DNA of 64,000 nt from contig JAKOUW010000096.1 in NCBI GenBank assembly GCA_029782365.1, positions 651,432 through 715,431 of the forward strand, written 5' to 3'. A model generated the notes under the pieces. It was given only the letters and a program-made list of their open reading frames with translations, did no database searches and was not told the origin of the DNA. Every line of letters begins with the position of its first letter. Position 1 is the first letter of the stretch. The stretch comes from Chloroflexota bacterium. GTDB taxonomy: Bacteria; Chloroflexota; Anaerolineae; Anaerolineales; UBA4823. The translations under genes and the position numbers were made by a program. Below, piece by piece: positions 19,601 to 28,190 of the stretch.

Positions 19601-21370
19601 CAAGGCCGCCGCCTGGCCGGAGTTGAACACGTCGTCGCGCCAGCAGTCCACCACGTGCTTGACGCCGTTACCGTCTGTCCATTCGTAACCGAAGCCGGCA
19701 ACTGTGACACTCACATTGCCATGCCCGGATTCCACCATCAGCCCAGCCGGGTTGGACGCCCAGCGATTTTGCAGCGTTTGGCTGCCCAGGTTCGCCTCGT
19801 GCGGCAAGCTCGAGACCTGGCTGTGGACGCAGGTGCCGCTGGCCGGCTTGGGGTAGTTCGAATATATGCGGTAGGCCGCAACGCCGTTGGGCGCCAGGAA
19901 ATCCTGATTAATCAAATGCCCAAGGTTGGCGCCATCATAATTTACACCCCAAAACGAGTTGGCCAGGATGGCCTGGTCACGGTAAGCCTGGCGGCCGGGC
20001 ACGCTCTGGTAATCCATCAGCTTCTGCAAGATGGCGTTGAGGGCGGCGTAATCGTTGTTGTACACCGGGATGCGCCCGACAAATAGAGTCGGAGCGAAGC
20101 TCACTCCGCCCGGGCCAAAGTCGCCTGCCACGCCGGTGTCGGCGTTGCCGGCCTCGCCCGGATGTCCGTCACCGTTCAGGTCCCAGTTCCCGCCCAGCGA
20201 GGCGTAATACAGGTCGGTTGGCACCACTTCGTTGGGTTCCGTGGGTGTGGGCGTCCAGGTCAGCCAATCGGGGTACATCTGGCGCATGGGCACATCGCCG
20301 TTCACCGGGTCGGGGTTGCCCACCAGCAGGACAAAGCGCAGGTGCCAGGCAGGATACAGGGCCTGCAGATCGGCGCGGATGGCTTCGGCCAGCGCCTGCC
20401 CGCTCTTGCCTCCGTAGCGCGCGGTGCTCAGCCCGCTGACGGAATGCCCATGCTCACGCAAGAAGGTGATGTACTGCCCGAGGTTCGAATGGTCGTAGAT
20501 GGCGTCCGTGGAAAGCACCAGGTAATCATTATCGACAGCCGGCGCCAGCGGCCCGCCCAGGCTGTCCAGGGCTTTTTCATACCAGGCTTTCGCTTCGGCG
20601 TAATTCTCCGCCATCTGCGGCGCCAGGTCATCCAATGCGTCATCGGAAAGCAGGGTGCGGTCGAGCAGGGCCGGGCTGCGCTGGAAAGTCAGGCGCACGG
20701 TCACCTGCTGGACCACGGTCAGCTTGCCGCTGGCCGGGTCATAGCGAAATGGATGGTAGTCCAGGCGCGCCAGTTTCCATTTGCGCATTTGGTCGTAAGG
20801 CAAGAGCGTCACGGTGGCCGCGCTGGAACGGGCGCTGGCGGCGATTGTTTGGCTATGCGCAGACCAGGTGACTGGTTCTGCTCCGCCAGCCAGGCTGGCG
20901 CTCCCAGCCGGGTCACTGCACTCCGGCTGCTCTGCAGCAGCCGCGCAGGCCTTCACCTTCGGCTCGGCCAGCGGCACCTGAAATGTGCCCGGCGCTTCCG
21001 CCAGGCGAACATCCGAAACATCTATTCTCAGGCTGCCCAGCTCGGCGTCCGGCGGCAGGATGAGCGTCACCAGGCGGTGCGGCAGCACCGGCTGGCCTTC
21101 GTCCACATCCGTGGAATACACCACCTGCGGCGCAGGGAGCGCTCCGGCCAGACCGGCCTCCGAGGCCGCCTGCTTGGGCTGTGCCAGGGCCTGCTCCGCC
21201 AGGCGGATGCCTTCCGCCGCATCCGCCTCGAACGCCGGAGCGTTGAGGGTGATGGTCAGCGTGCCCTCAGGCGAGGGCTGCGCTACCGCCTGGGCAATCC
21301 CCAGGCCTGCCAGCAGTAAGGCAAGCGCCAGGCTGGCAGACAGGATAAAGGCGCGCACGTGGATGTGCAT
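16649..21370 (-). CDS. Secreted gingipain-like cysteine peptidase (C25 family) with multiple fibronectin III domains
   Basis: A 1573-residue exported peptidase. AAGGAGGT precedes the ATG and a signal peptide covers residues about 1-30. A propeptide-like beta region (about 35-270) precedes the C25 catalytic domain (about 285-690): it begins DYLVLSTDAIYD, and the His-Cys dyad is His550 in ESGHGN and Cys603 in HNSCLNG. The remaining half consists of about eight fibronectin-III-type repeats, each with ISW/LSWIDNS-like and YKVAAYN-like strands, likely for substrate or surface binding. The protein ends KYIVMIPVIRK. It lacks a recognisable T9SS C-terminal domain, and this window holds no T9SS genes, unlike gingipains of Bacteroidota. 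Specificity (Arg versus Lys) cannot be assigned. Confidence 0.88.
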   Translation of the reverse strand: MHIHVRAFILSASLALALLLAGLGIAQAVAQPSPEGTLTITLNAPAFEADAAEGIRLAEQALAQPKQAASEAGLAGALPAPQVVYSTDVDEGQPVLPHRLVTLILPPDAELGSLRIDVSDVRLAEAPGTFQVPLAEPKVKACAAAAEQPECSDPAGSASLAGGAEPVTWSAHSQTIAASARSSAATVTLLPYDQMRKWKLARLDYHPFRYDPASGKLTVVQQVTVRLTFQRSPALLDRTLLSDDALDDLAPQMAENYAEAKAWYEKALDSLGGPLAPAVDNDYLVLSTDAIYDHSNLGQYITFLREHGHSVSGLSTARYGGKSGQALAEAIRADLQALYPAWHLRFVLLVGNPDPVNGDVPMRQMYPDWLTWTPTPTEPNEVVPTDLYYASLGGNWDLNGDGHPGEAGNADTGVAGDFGPGGVSFAPTLFVGRIPVYNNDYAALNAILQKLMDYQSVPGRQAYRDQAILANSFWGVNYDGANLGHLINQDFLAPNGVAAYRIYSNYPKPASGTCVHSQVSSLPHEANLGSQTLQNRWASNPAGLMVESGHGNVSVTVAGFGYEWTDGNGVKHVVDCWRDDVFNSGQAAALNDAMPAFTYHNSCLNGYPESANNIGYSLLRNGAVSTVSASRITWLDSSGETLANLPTTYTSAAGKGYNYVKRLMNGDPAGMALSYAASLFPTDAARNAQNNYDFNLYGDPAMSYYVGPFPGALGTPGSLAGMLITGSGDPYFQLAWKDYSNRETYYRITLSPTDGGADTLADVERDRVIAYVPTPACGKTYDIYVQAGNGANLSDPSNTLTLASQVCPPAAPANLYAFIDNYKIQLNWSNVANESGYKIYRRQKVGLVYTIPLLVGTTTADDADFTDASAGCYKTYVYSVHAYNASGPSPSSPSVAINSPLCAPPAPSGLGYSAGQTSLNLSWIDNSNLASNGEDGFEVWRLPPAGSWTLLAHAAANTTTFNVTGLLCGEADSSYKVAAYNNGGRSESAPLLAHPAACTAPAAPTNLAKDDSVNYPDSILLGWDDNSDNEWGFKIERQVGETWQLAATLGPDENSAQVKNLTCSASYTFRIYAYNGAGNSAQPYATASGATSACDPGVPVNFQGVGGADGIALTWDINRGQLVTRFDIERGVPIGRSFVWSPLASPDGILRTYLDTTAQCGQKYFYHIRAVHTIFPIYTSAYTPALLVKAAPCPPPAPSAISAHAISGSAIHVSWRASLARGVVDGYNVYRSPSGVFQVWTLIGSTAADEFEFSDTRLACGHNYLYRVAAFNLGGEGPSTPNASASTYDCPPAAPSGLARTAASLTGLTLAWADNSANEDGFAVQRLDLVNGWTDIYTTTSGVTSQAVSGLSCGQVSTFRVIAYNAGGDSTPSGELDTAPLLCTPELRAQAGLQGLVNLSWSDRSQPPAAHTVQRKDSPAGEWTTIGSASEKETGFRDLNAPCGVTLSYRILSSNPYSSSGWSAPASVTTTCAPTTVIDLSVISIGLHNITLTWLASSGGQTSFALERSTTGTDAWTAIVTLPVSAFSYNDPNLPPGSKFFYRLRAVNAGGDAVSQVVVAQTKYIVMIPVIRK

Positions 21371-21469
21371 AGTACCTCCTTCGAACCAGAGACCACAGCA
21401 CTTTGCAACGCTAAAGGTTATCGAGCATCAACCCAAGAGAACGCTTAAAATTCCACCAATATTATTTTA

Positions 21470-21498
21470 ATTATAGAGAAATAACTTGCGGAAATCAA
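21470..21498 (-). promoter_or_regulatory. Sigma70-type promoter of the C25 peptidase gene
   Basis: On the minus strand TTGATT (21493-21498), a 17-bp spacer and TATAAT (21470-21475), about 100 bp before the start codon. The area is much more AT-rich than the surrounding genes. Confidence 0.6.
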
Positions 21499-21552
21499 CA
21501 GAATCCCTGGCAGAGCTGGGTGAGAAATTTTACCCAAATCAAGTATCATCCT

Positions 21553-22461
21553 TTATTCAAAGTACTTCTTCGGCAGCAGGATGATCATCCCCATGGCGCC
21601 GAGCAGCAGGACAGCGCCCAGTAAACCAGCCAGCCCAAGCACTTCGTGAAAAAACAACCAAGCCAGCACAGCGGCAGTGAGCGGCTCACACATGGTGATG
21701 ATGCTAACCAGCGTGGCGGAGTGCGAGCGTATACCGACCTGGAACAGCCCATAACCGAGCGCCGTGGGCACCAGTCCCAGGAAGACCAGAATCATCCAAC
21801 CCTCTGGCGGATAAGCCAGCACCAGGCCGGTGGGCGCGGCGCAGGCCAGGAGCAGGATTGACCCGCAGGCAAACGCCACCGCGCTGATCTGGATTGGGTG
21901 ATAACTGTGGGTCAGCAGGCGGCCGCAGAAAATGAACCCGGCGTAACAACTGGCAGAGAAAAAAGCCACGACCACGCCCAGGTGAGGCTGGCTGGCAGGC
22001 AGCGAGGGCTGGGCCGGTGCGAAAACCAGCAGTGCTGTTCCTCCAATGGCGGCTGCCATGGCCAACACGGTCAGCGGCGTGATGCGCTCACCTAAAATCA
22101 ACGCTGAGAGCAGAGCAACCACGACTGGCGCGGCGCAGATGGCAATCAGCGTGGACACGCTCACCCCCACCATAGCGATCGCCGCGATGTACAGCGCCTG
22201 CGAGACGGCGATCAGACAGCCCATGATGATCATCACGCCCAGGTCACGCCGCTGGATGGTGAAAAGCCTTTCCTTCAGCGCCAGCCAGGCGGCTGCTGCA
22301 AAGACCGGTGCGGCGATTGCCAGGCGCAAGAAACTCAAAGAAAGGGCATTGGTGGCGCTTAGATGATAAAGCGCTCGGTTGGCAACCCCCACCGTCCCCC
22401 ATGTAACAGAGGCAATGACAATCAAGAAAAAATCACGCCGGGCGTGGCTGGCAGTTGGCAT
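21553..22461 (-). CDS. EamA/DMT-family transporter
   Basis: A 302-residue protein with about ten hydrophobic helices arranged as two EamA repeats. The first begins IASVTWGTVGVANRAL and the second SASCYAGFIFCGRLL; both have the conserved W/G-rich starts, and the second ends in TALGYGLFQVGI and EPLTAAVLAWLFF, typical of drug/metabolite-superfamily exporters. The substrate is unknown. The ribosome site is weak. A divergent gene starts 106 bp away. Confidence 0.85.
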   Translation of the reverse strand: MPTASHARRDFFLIVIASVTWGTVGVANRALYHLSATNALSLSFLRLAIAAPVFAAAAWLALKERLFTIQRRDLGVMIIMGCLIAVSQALYIAAIAMVGVSVSTLIAICAAPVVVALLSALILGERITPLTVLAMAAAIGGTALLVFAPAQPSLPASQPHLGVVVAFFSASCYAGFIFCGRLLTHSYHPIQISAVAFACGSILLLACAAPTGLVLAYPPEGWMILVFLGLVPTALGYGLFQVGIRSHSATLVSIITMCEPLTAAVLAWLFFHEVLGLAGLLGAVLLLGAMGMIILLPKKYFE

Positions 22462-22567
22462 AGAAGGCTAATTATACTCACTTTGACAACTCCAGAATCA
22501 GGCTGATCATCCTGCAGAATTAAGAGTAAAATGGTAGATATTTGGTTTTTCCAAAGGCAGGTGCACA

Positions 22568-23074
22568 ATGGCCACGGTGACAATCAACATTTACTATGAC
22601 TCCAATCCTCCCTTTAACCCGCGCACTCAGGGTCTGGTAAACGACATTTTCAATTCGTGCTTCGCATCCCTTGACAGGGACAGGGTCGTTATCGTGTGGA
22701 TTCCCGGCTCGCCGCCAGACCCGCCAGGCATGGGCTGGGCAAACAGCACAACCCTGAATTACAGGCTGAGGAGCACGCTGGGCGCCAGCCTGGGCGCTGA
22801 CGGGCAGACTGGCACCTATGCCAGCAACATCTGCCCCGCTAATATTGCCACCGGGGTCTCTGCGACCGGCGGCGATCTGGATGTATCGACAGCCAACACC
22901 GTGGCGCACGAGATTGGCATTCACGGCATCATTGGCAAGACAGGCCATTACTCCGACAGCACCGGCACCCACGATGTCGGCAATGCGCATAAAACGCCTG
23001 GCTTGACTATGGGACCCGGTCAATGGACGCAGGACGAGTGCGCCGATCTCAAAAGCGCCCTCGGCGTATCGTGA
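22568..23074 (+). CDS. Metallopeptidase-like protein with atypical HExxxH motif
   Basis: A 168-residue protein without signal peptide or membrane helix. The C-terminal half contains NTVAHEIGIHGIIGKTGHY. It resembles a zinc-peptidase helix followed by a glycine turn and a third histidine, but three residues separate Glu and the second His (HExxxH), where zincins have two (HExxH). The order AHE..H..G..GH and the final GQWTQDECADLKSAL resemble metzincin-like proteins, so a zinc site is plausible but not established. A good site (AAAGGCAGG) precedes the ATG. A small membrane-protein gene follows after 11 bp and is likely co-transcribed. Confidence 0.6.
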   Translation: MATVTINIYYDSNPPFNPRTQGLVNDIFNSCFASLDRDRVVIVWIPGSPPDPPGMGWANSTTLNYRLRSTLGASLGADGQTGTYASNICPANIATGVSATGGDLDVSTANTVAHEIGIHGIIGKTGHYSDSTGTHDVGNAHKTPGLTMGPGQWTQDECADLKSALGVS

Positions 23075-23085
23075 GGCAGGAAAGT

Positions 23086-23304
23086 ATGCGAAATATTCTT
23101 TTAATCATTGCCATGTACTTCTCGGCGTTCCTGGTGCTGGTCATCGCAGGTCACGAACCAGAATGGCCAGACGAGTTTGGGTTCATCTATTCCCGCGACG
23201 AGCGCACCGACGAAATCCTGGGCGTCATTTTTGACCCGGCTTTGAACATCGCACAGATGTTTGCCAGCCTCCAACGCCTCAAACAACCCCAGCGAAAAAT
23301 ATAG
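23086..23304 (+). CDS. Small single-pass membrane protein
   Basis: A 72-residue protein with one hydrophobic helix at residues about 3-20, then an acidic, polar tail (EPEWPDEFGF...). AGGA lies upstream of the ATG at 23086; an upstream in-frame ATG overlaps the previous gene and lacks a ribosome site. No family recognised. The 11-bp gap to the metallopeptidase-like gene suggests the two work together, possibly as a membrane anchor or immunity-type partner; that is speculation. Confidence 0.6.
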   Translation: MRNILLIIAMYFSAFLVLVIAGHEPEWPDEFGFIYSRDERTDEILGVIFDPALNIAQMFASLQRLKQPQRKI

Positions 23305-23330
23305 TTGATCGCTTTGTCCAATCGCAACCT

Positions 23331-24140
23331 ATGATCAGCTACATCTGCCTTACCTGCGGCACCCAATACCCGCCGTCAAGCGAACCGCCGGCCCACTGCC
23401 CGATCTGCGAAGATGAGCGCCAGTACATTGGCTGGAACGGCCAGCAGTGGTCGACGCTCGCCGCCCTGCGCCTCGACCATCATAACCTGATCCGGCCGCT
23501 CGAAACCGGGTTGACTGCCATCGCCAGCGAGCCCGAGATCGCCATCGGCCAGCGCGCCCTGCTGGTGCAGACGCCGCTTGGCAACCTGCTGTGGGACTGC
23601 ATCAGTCTGCTGGACGAGGCCACCGTCGCCAGCTTGCAAGCGTTAGGCGGAGTCCAGGCCATCGCCATCTCGCACCCGCATTTTTTCTCCAGCATGGTGG
23701 AATGGAGCCAGGCTTTCCAGGCGCCGATCTACCTGCACAGCGCCCACCAGCCGTTTGTCATGCGGCCAGACCCGGCTATCCACTATTGGGACGGCGAGAC
23801 TCTGCCGCTCTTCGGCGGTCTGACCGTCATCCGCTGCGGCGGCCACTTCCCCGGCAGTTCAGCCCTGCACTGGCCAGCCGGCGCCGAGGGCCGAGGCGCC
23901 CTGCTCACCGGCGACACCCTGCAGGTGGTCCCCGACCGGCGCTTTGTCAGCTTCATGTACAGCTATCCCAACCTCATTCCACTCCCGCCCGGCAAGATTC
24001 GCCAGATCGCGGCGGCCGTCGAGCCATTCCACTTCGACCGACTCTACGGCGCCTGGTGGCAGCGCGAGGTGCAGAGCGATGCCAAAGCCGCCGTTCAGCG
24101 TTCGGCTCAGCGCTACATCGCCGCCCTGCGAGAAGATTAG
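23331..24140 (+). CDS. MBL-fold hydrolase-like protein with N-terminal zinc ribbon
   Basis: A 269-residue protein. Residues 1-30 form a small zinc ribbon (CLTCGTQYP...CPICED), followed by a metallo-beta-lactamase-like fold: NLLWDCISLL, ISHPHFFSSMVEWSQ, RCGGHFPGSSALHW and LLTGDTL. The usual HxHxDH metal motif is degenerate (HPHFFSSM), while the later His and Asp positions are kept, so metal binding may be altered. There is no signal peptide. The start has no obvious ribosome site and lies 26 bp after the previous gene. Confidence 0.78.
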   Translation: MISYICLTCGTQYPPSSEPPAHCPICEDERQYIGWNGQQWSTLAALRLDHHNLIRPLETGLTAIASEPEIAIGQRALLVQTPLGNLLWDCISLLDEATVASLQALGGVQAIAISHPHFFSSMVEWSQAFQAPIYLHSAHQPFVMRPDPAIHYWDGETLPLFGGLTVIRCGGHFPGSSALHWPAGAEGRGALLTGDTLQVVPDRRFVSFMYSYPNLIPLPPGKIRQIAAAVEPFHFDRLYGAWWQREVQSDAKAAVQRSAQRYIAALRED

Positions 24141-24223
24141 GAGATCGCCCGCCGTGCGCCAATCTACGCTCAGTTCAGCGGCCTCAGCCCTGCTGGTTGG
24201 CCGTTCTGGTAAGTGAGGAACGC

Positions 24224-25231
24224 GTGAAGCTGTCAGCACTGCCTCGCCAAATCCCGCCGGCCCTGGCGCTGTTCGTGGTCGCCCCGGTGTTCGGCGAGCT
24301 TTTTTCCGGCTCCTCGCCGCTCAATGAGTTCATCAACCCGGTCACCTTTTTGTCGCTGGCCCTGCTGTACGGCTGCGGCGCCATCCTGTGCCGCGAGCTG
24401 GTTGTGCGCTGGGACAAGGGCTGGGCCAGCCTGTTCCTGCTCGGCCTGGCCTACGGCATCTACGAAGAGGGCATGCTGGTGCAGTCCTTCTTCGACCCCA
24501 CCTGGCCCGACCTGGGCTCGCTGGCGGTGTATGGGCGTGTCGCCGGCGTCAACTGGGTATGGGCCGAGCATCTCAGCCTGTTTCACGCCCTGGTGAGCAT
24601 CGCCGCCAGCATCGCCTTCGTTGAAATGCTCTTTCCAGCCCAAAGGTGGGAGCGCTGGGTGACCAGCAGGCGCCTGTGGCTGGCAAACTGGGCCGGCTTC
24701 ATAGGCATCTATGCCGTGTGGGAAGCGCTGACCACCTACGATCCTGGCATTTGGAAGCTGGTTTCGCTCCTGGCAGTGCTGGGGCTGGGCCTGGCGGCCC
24801 GCCTGCTGCCCGGGCGGCGCAAGAACGCCGTCCACCCAGCCTCCCTGGATGGCAGCCAGCGCCTCAAAGCCCAGCCGCTGCGCTTTTTTGCTTTGGGTTT
24901 CCTGGGCATGTTCGGCCAGTTTTTCATTGTCTACAACGGCTCCGACCGCCAGGCCTACCACTTCCTGTTCACCATGCTGCTGCTGGCGGTGTACGACCTG
25001 GCCCTGCTCTGGATGGCCTGGCGCTGGTCGAAGCGCTTTACCGGTTGGGACGACCGCCACCGCCTGGCATTGATCACCGGCGGCTTGAGCCTGCTGCTGG
25101 TGCTAGGACCGCTGACGGTCGGCCAGCAGTACCCGGTGATGTATTACACACATCCCGGTTACCTTTTCCTGCTGGGGTTGGTCTACCGCCAGGTGAACGG
25201 GCGCTATGGGCAGGTTGGCGCAGCGGGTTAA
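24224..25231 (+). CDS. Polytopic membrane protein, unknown function
   Basis: A 335-residue protein with about nine to ten hydrophobic segments and short polar loops, including RELVVRWDKG and ALTTYDPGIWK. I do not recognise the family. The frame stays open far upstream across the MBL gene, but the GTG at 24224 has GAGG six bases upstream and marks where the hydrophobic pattern begins, so I use it. It follows the MBL-like gene by 83 bp on the same strand. Confidence 0.7.
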   Translation: MKLSALPRQIPPALALFVVAPVFGELFSGSSPLNEFINPVTFLSLALLYGCGAILCRELVVRWDKGWASLFLLGLAYGIYEEGMLVQSFFDPTWPDLGSLAVYGRVAGVNWVWAEHLSLFHALVSIAASIAFVEMLFPAQRWERWVTSRRLWLANWAGFIGIYAVWEALTTYDPGIWKLVSLLAVLGLGLAARLLPGRRKNAVHPASLDGSQRLKAQPLRFFALGFLGMFGQFFIVYNGSDRQAYHFLFTMLLLAVYDLALLWMAWRWSKRFTGWDDRHRLALITGGLSLLLVLGPLTVGQQYPVMYYTHPGYLFLLGLVYRQVNGRYGQVGAAG

Positions 25232-25578
25232 CCCCAGCCAGGTCTCGCTGGATTCTCTGTCAGCGATCCCTGGCGGCTATATGCTGTGTGAATTAGCCCA
25301 TCACAGCAAAACCCATCGGCAGGTGGTACTGCGGCAACTGGCCGGCGTCTTTTCTGGGGATGGCTGTCCCATTGGGCATATGCTCCAGGAAAAACTCCGC
25401 ATCCTTTGAGCAGAAAACGCCGCCCGGGCTGATCGATCTTGCAAAAGGTAAGAATACTTTTGACTTGTCAGGTAATATTCATGGAAAATCCGGCCTGTGT
25501 TCTGCACGGCTGCATTCCAACCAAGTTGTTGTACAATCGAACTGCGCGATGAACCCAAAATTTGAAAGGCTTGTCAAC
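25232..25578. other. Intergenic region, 347 bp
   Basis: No convincing gene here. Short frames cross it but have neither ribosome sites nor codon bias. The 3' part becomes AT-rich, consistent with a leader for the ClC gene, but I found no promoter close to consensus. Confidence 0.5.
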
Positions 25579-27540
25579 ATGCCCAAATTTGCCTCGTTCT
25601 TTGAACGGCTCAGCAGTTCCCAGAGCTTCCTCTTAGGAGCCCTGGCCCTCTTGACCGGCCTGGCGACCGGAGCCGGCGTGTGGCTGTTCAAAGTGTTGAT
25701 CGAGCTGGTGCATGGCGCGGCCTACGGAGTGGCAGCCGGCTGGCTGGCCCTGCTCGTGCCCGCGGTGGGCGGTCTGCTGGTTGGCTTGCTGGCGCAGTAT
25801 TTCATCGGCGATGAGAAGCTGCACGGCACGGCGGGCATCATGCAGGCGGTGGCGCTGTCTGGCGGGCGGCTGCGCTACCAGAAGGCGCCTGTCAAGACCC
25901 TGGCCGCCATCCTGTCCATCGGCGCCGGCGCTTCAGTCGGCCCAGAAGACCCCTCGGTGCAGATCGGCGCCAACCTGGGTTCGATGTTCGGCCAATTATT
26001 CCATCTCTCGGACGACCGCCTGCGCACGCTGGTGGCGGCGGGCGCCGCCAGCGCCATCGCCGCGGCCTTCAACGCTCCGATTGCCGGTGTGTTCTTTGCC
26101 CTGGAGATCGTGCTGGGCGAGATCGGCGGCAGCGCGCTGGGCATGGTCCTGGTGGCGGCGGTGACCTCAGCCGTCTTCACCCAGGCAGTCTCGGGCAGTT
26201 CGCCGGCCTTCCAGACGCCGGCCTATTCGTTCAAATCCGCCTGGGAGCTGGTCCTCTACCTGTGCCTCGGCCTGCTGGCCGGTCCGCTGGCCGCGCTGTA
26301 CGTTCGCCTGCTGTATGTTCTGCAAGATTTCTTCCACGGCTGGCATTTCCCCATTTCATTGAAGACAGCCGCCGCCGGTTTGCTGGTCGGGCTGGCGGGG
26401 TTTTTATTCCCGCAAGCGCTGGGTGTGGGTTACGCCACCATCGGCGAGGTGCTCAACAAAAACGATTTGGCGGTCGGTCTCCTGTTGGCCCTGGTGCTGG
26501 CTAAGACGTTCCTCACTCCGCTCAGCCTGGGCGGCGGCTTTTTTGGCGGCGTGTTCGCCCCCTCGCTGTTCATCGGCGCGGCGCTGGGCGGAGCTTTTGG
26601 CGGGCTGGCAGTTGGCCTGTTCCCGGGCCTGGGCCTGGCGCCGCCGGCCTTTGCTTTGGTGGGCATGGCGGCGGTTTTGGCGGGCGCGGTGCATGCCCCG
26701 CTGACGGCGGTCATCCTGCTCTTCGAAATGACGAACGATTACCACATTATCCTGCCGCTGATGGTCGCCGTGGCCGTCAGCACACTCCTTTCGCAGGTGA
26801 TCCAGCAAGACTCGGTGTATGCCCTCGGCCTGGCGCGCCACGGCATCCGCCTGGACCGCGGCCGGGATGTGGAGGTGATGGGGGCGATCACCGTGGGCGA
26901 AGCGATGCAGATCAACACCGATGTGCTGCCCGAATCGATGAAACTGACCGAAGCCGCGGAAATGTTGGCCAGGACTCGCCATCACGGCCTGCCTGTGGTG
27001 GATGAGGATGGATTAATGTGCGGTATTTTTTCTGTCCAGGATCTAGAACGCCCTAACTGTGAGACGGTTGGCGAAGCGTGCACGCGCGCTGTGGAAGTCG
27101 CCTATCCGGATGAATCGCTCAACATGGCCCTGCGCCGCATGAGCCGCCGGGACGTGGGCCGCCTGCCGGTGGTAGCCCGCAGCCATCCCCGGCAGATCAT
27201 CGGTGTCCTGCGGCGAGCCGACATTATCCACGCCTATGACATCGCCCTGACGCGCCGTGTGGCCCAGCGCCACCAGGAACAGGCTCTGCGGTTGGAGGCC
27301 CTGACTCCCCTGCGGGTGGAGGTCTCTGAGGTGAACGTGGAAGAAGGCTCGCCGGCAGCCGGCAAGGCCATGAAAGACATCCCCTTCCCCCAAGGCTGTG
27401 TCATCGCCAGTGTGCGGCGCGGCGGGCGGGTGTTCGTGCCGCGCGGCGATACCGCCCTGCAGGCTGGTGATTTGCTGGTGGTGGTGGCCGAAGGCGCCGA
27501 GCGCGCCGCGGCCCTCGCCTTGTGCCGCCGGCCTGGTTAG
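25579..27540 (+). CDS. ClC-family chloride channel/transporter with CBS pair and TrkA-C domain
   Basis: A 653-residue membrane protein. Residues about 15-430 form the ClC transport core with hydrophobic helices and the signature GAGASVGPEDPSVQIG, which holds the gating glutamate, as well as GGGFFGGVFAPSLFIG. Residues about 440-560 are two CBS motifs, which often bind adenine nucleotides and regulate transport. The last about 70 residues form a TrkA-C (RCK C-terminal) domain, another ligand-binding module (EGSPAAGKAMKDI...GDLLVVVA). AAAGG precedes the ATG at 25579; longer in-frame starts lack a site. The stop codon overlaps that of the convergent GPP34 gene by a few bases. Confidence 0.9.
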   Translation: MPKFASFFERLSSSQSFLLGALALLTGLATGAGVWLFKVLIELVHGAAYGVAAGWLALLVPAVGGLLVGLLAQYFIGDEKLHGTAGIMQAVALSGGRLRYQKAPVKTLAAILSIGAGASVGPEDPSVQIGANLGSMFGQLFHLSDDRLRTLVAAGAASAIAAAFNAPIAGVFFALEIVLGEIGGSALGMVLVAAVTSAVFTQAVSGSSPAFQTPAYSFKSAWELVLYLCLGLLAGPLAALYVRLLYVLQDFFHGWHFPISLKTAAAGLLVGLAGFLFPQALGVGYATIGEVLNKNDLAVGLLLALVLAKTFLTPLSLGGGFFGGVFAPSLFIGAALGGAFGGLAVGLFPGLGLAPPAFALVGMAAVLAGAVHAPLTAVILLFEMTNDYHIILPLMVAVAVSTLLSQVIQQDSVYALGLARHGIRLDRGRDVEVMGAITVGEAMQINTDVLPESMKLTEAAEMLARTRHHGLPVVDEDGLMCGIFSVQDLERPNCETVGEACTRAVEVAYPDESLNMALRRMSRRDVGRLPVVARSHPRQIIGVLRRADIIHAYDIALTRRVAQRHQEQALRLEALTPLRVEVSEVNVEEGSPAAGKAMKDIPFPQGCVIASVRRGGRVFVPRGDTALQAGDLLVVVAEGAERAAALALCRRPG

Positions 27541-28190
27541 TCTTCCTCCACCACCGATGCCACCGCCGCTTCGATCTCCTGCACCACCTGCAGAGCTGTG
27601 TCGTTGATGGCGTAGCGGAAGACCTGCTCGCGAATGAAACGCTCTGCCAACTTGCGCTCGTCGCGCAGGAAAACCAGCTCCAGCAGGTTGCAGGCCCGCA
27701 GTAAGCCGAGCAGAACCAGGTCGAACGTCGAAAAGCTTTCCTGGGCGAGCACCACGCCGCGCAGCCGCCGGCTGAGGATATACTTGGCGGAGGCTTTGGT
27801 ATCCGGCTGCAGCGGCGAGGGAATGACCCAGTACAGGTGGTCATCCTCGCGCGCCAGGATGCCTTTCTGCGCCAGGGAACTGCAGAGCTGGGCGTGGATC
27901 TTTTCGCTTTTTGGAGCCAGGGTCTCGACCCAGAACCCAAATTTCTTTTCTTTTTCCGTTTCCAGCACATCAGCCAAGGCTTCGTTGAGAATCGGGTTTT
28001 CCCTCGGCTTGCCGTCCACAACTTGCAGTTTGTGATTCTTAGAGCCCTGGATGTGACCCATCAGCGCCAGCTCTGCCAGCAGCGCCCCGGCCAGGCCGGC
28101 TTTCAACCGCTCGTGCGCGGTCTTGATCACTTCCACCTTGTCCTCGTGGACGGCGAGAATGAAAAGTGCCTCGGCTAACAGTGTGTCCAT
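27537..28190 (-). CDS. GPP34 (GOLPH3-like) family protein
   Basis: A 217-residue protein of the GPP34 family, whose eukaryotic members bind phosphatidylinositol 4-phosphate at the Golgi; bacterial members have no settled role. The pattern begins LLAEALFILAVHEDK and includes GLAGALLAELALMG, RENPILNEAL and RLRGVVLAQE, then a helical C terminus. I use the ATG at 28190, preceded by GGAAGGAA; the frame extends upstream without another good site. It lies tail to tail with the ClC gene, and a lipid-kinase gene is divergent upstream, which may suggest membrane-lipid biology. Confidence 0.8.
   Translation of the reverse strand: MDTLLAEALFILAVHEDKVEVIKTAHERLKAGLAGALLAELALMGHIQGSKNHKLQVVDGKPRENPILNEALADVLETEKEKKFGFWVETLAPKSEKIHAQLCSSLAQKGILAREDDHLYWVIPSPLQPDTKASAKYILSRRLRGVVLAQESFSTFDLVLLGLLRACNLLELVFLRDERKLAERFIREQVFRYAINDTALQVVQEIEAAVASVVEED

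Noticed and set aside
25206..25409. A short plus-strand frame downstream of the membrane protein gene
   Set aside because: No ribosome site, and it starts inside the preceding gene.
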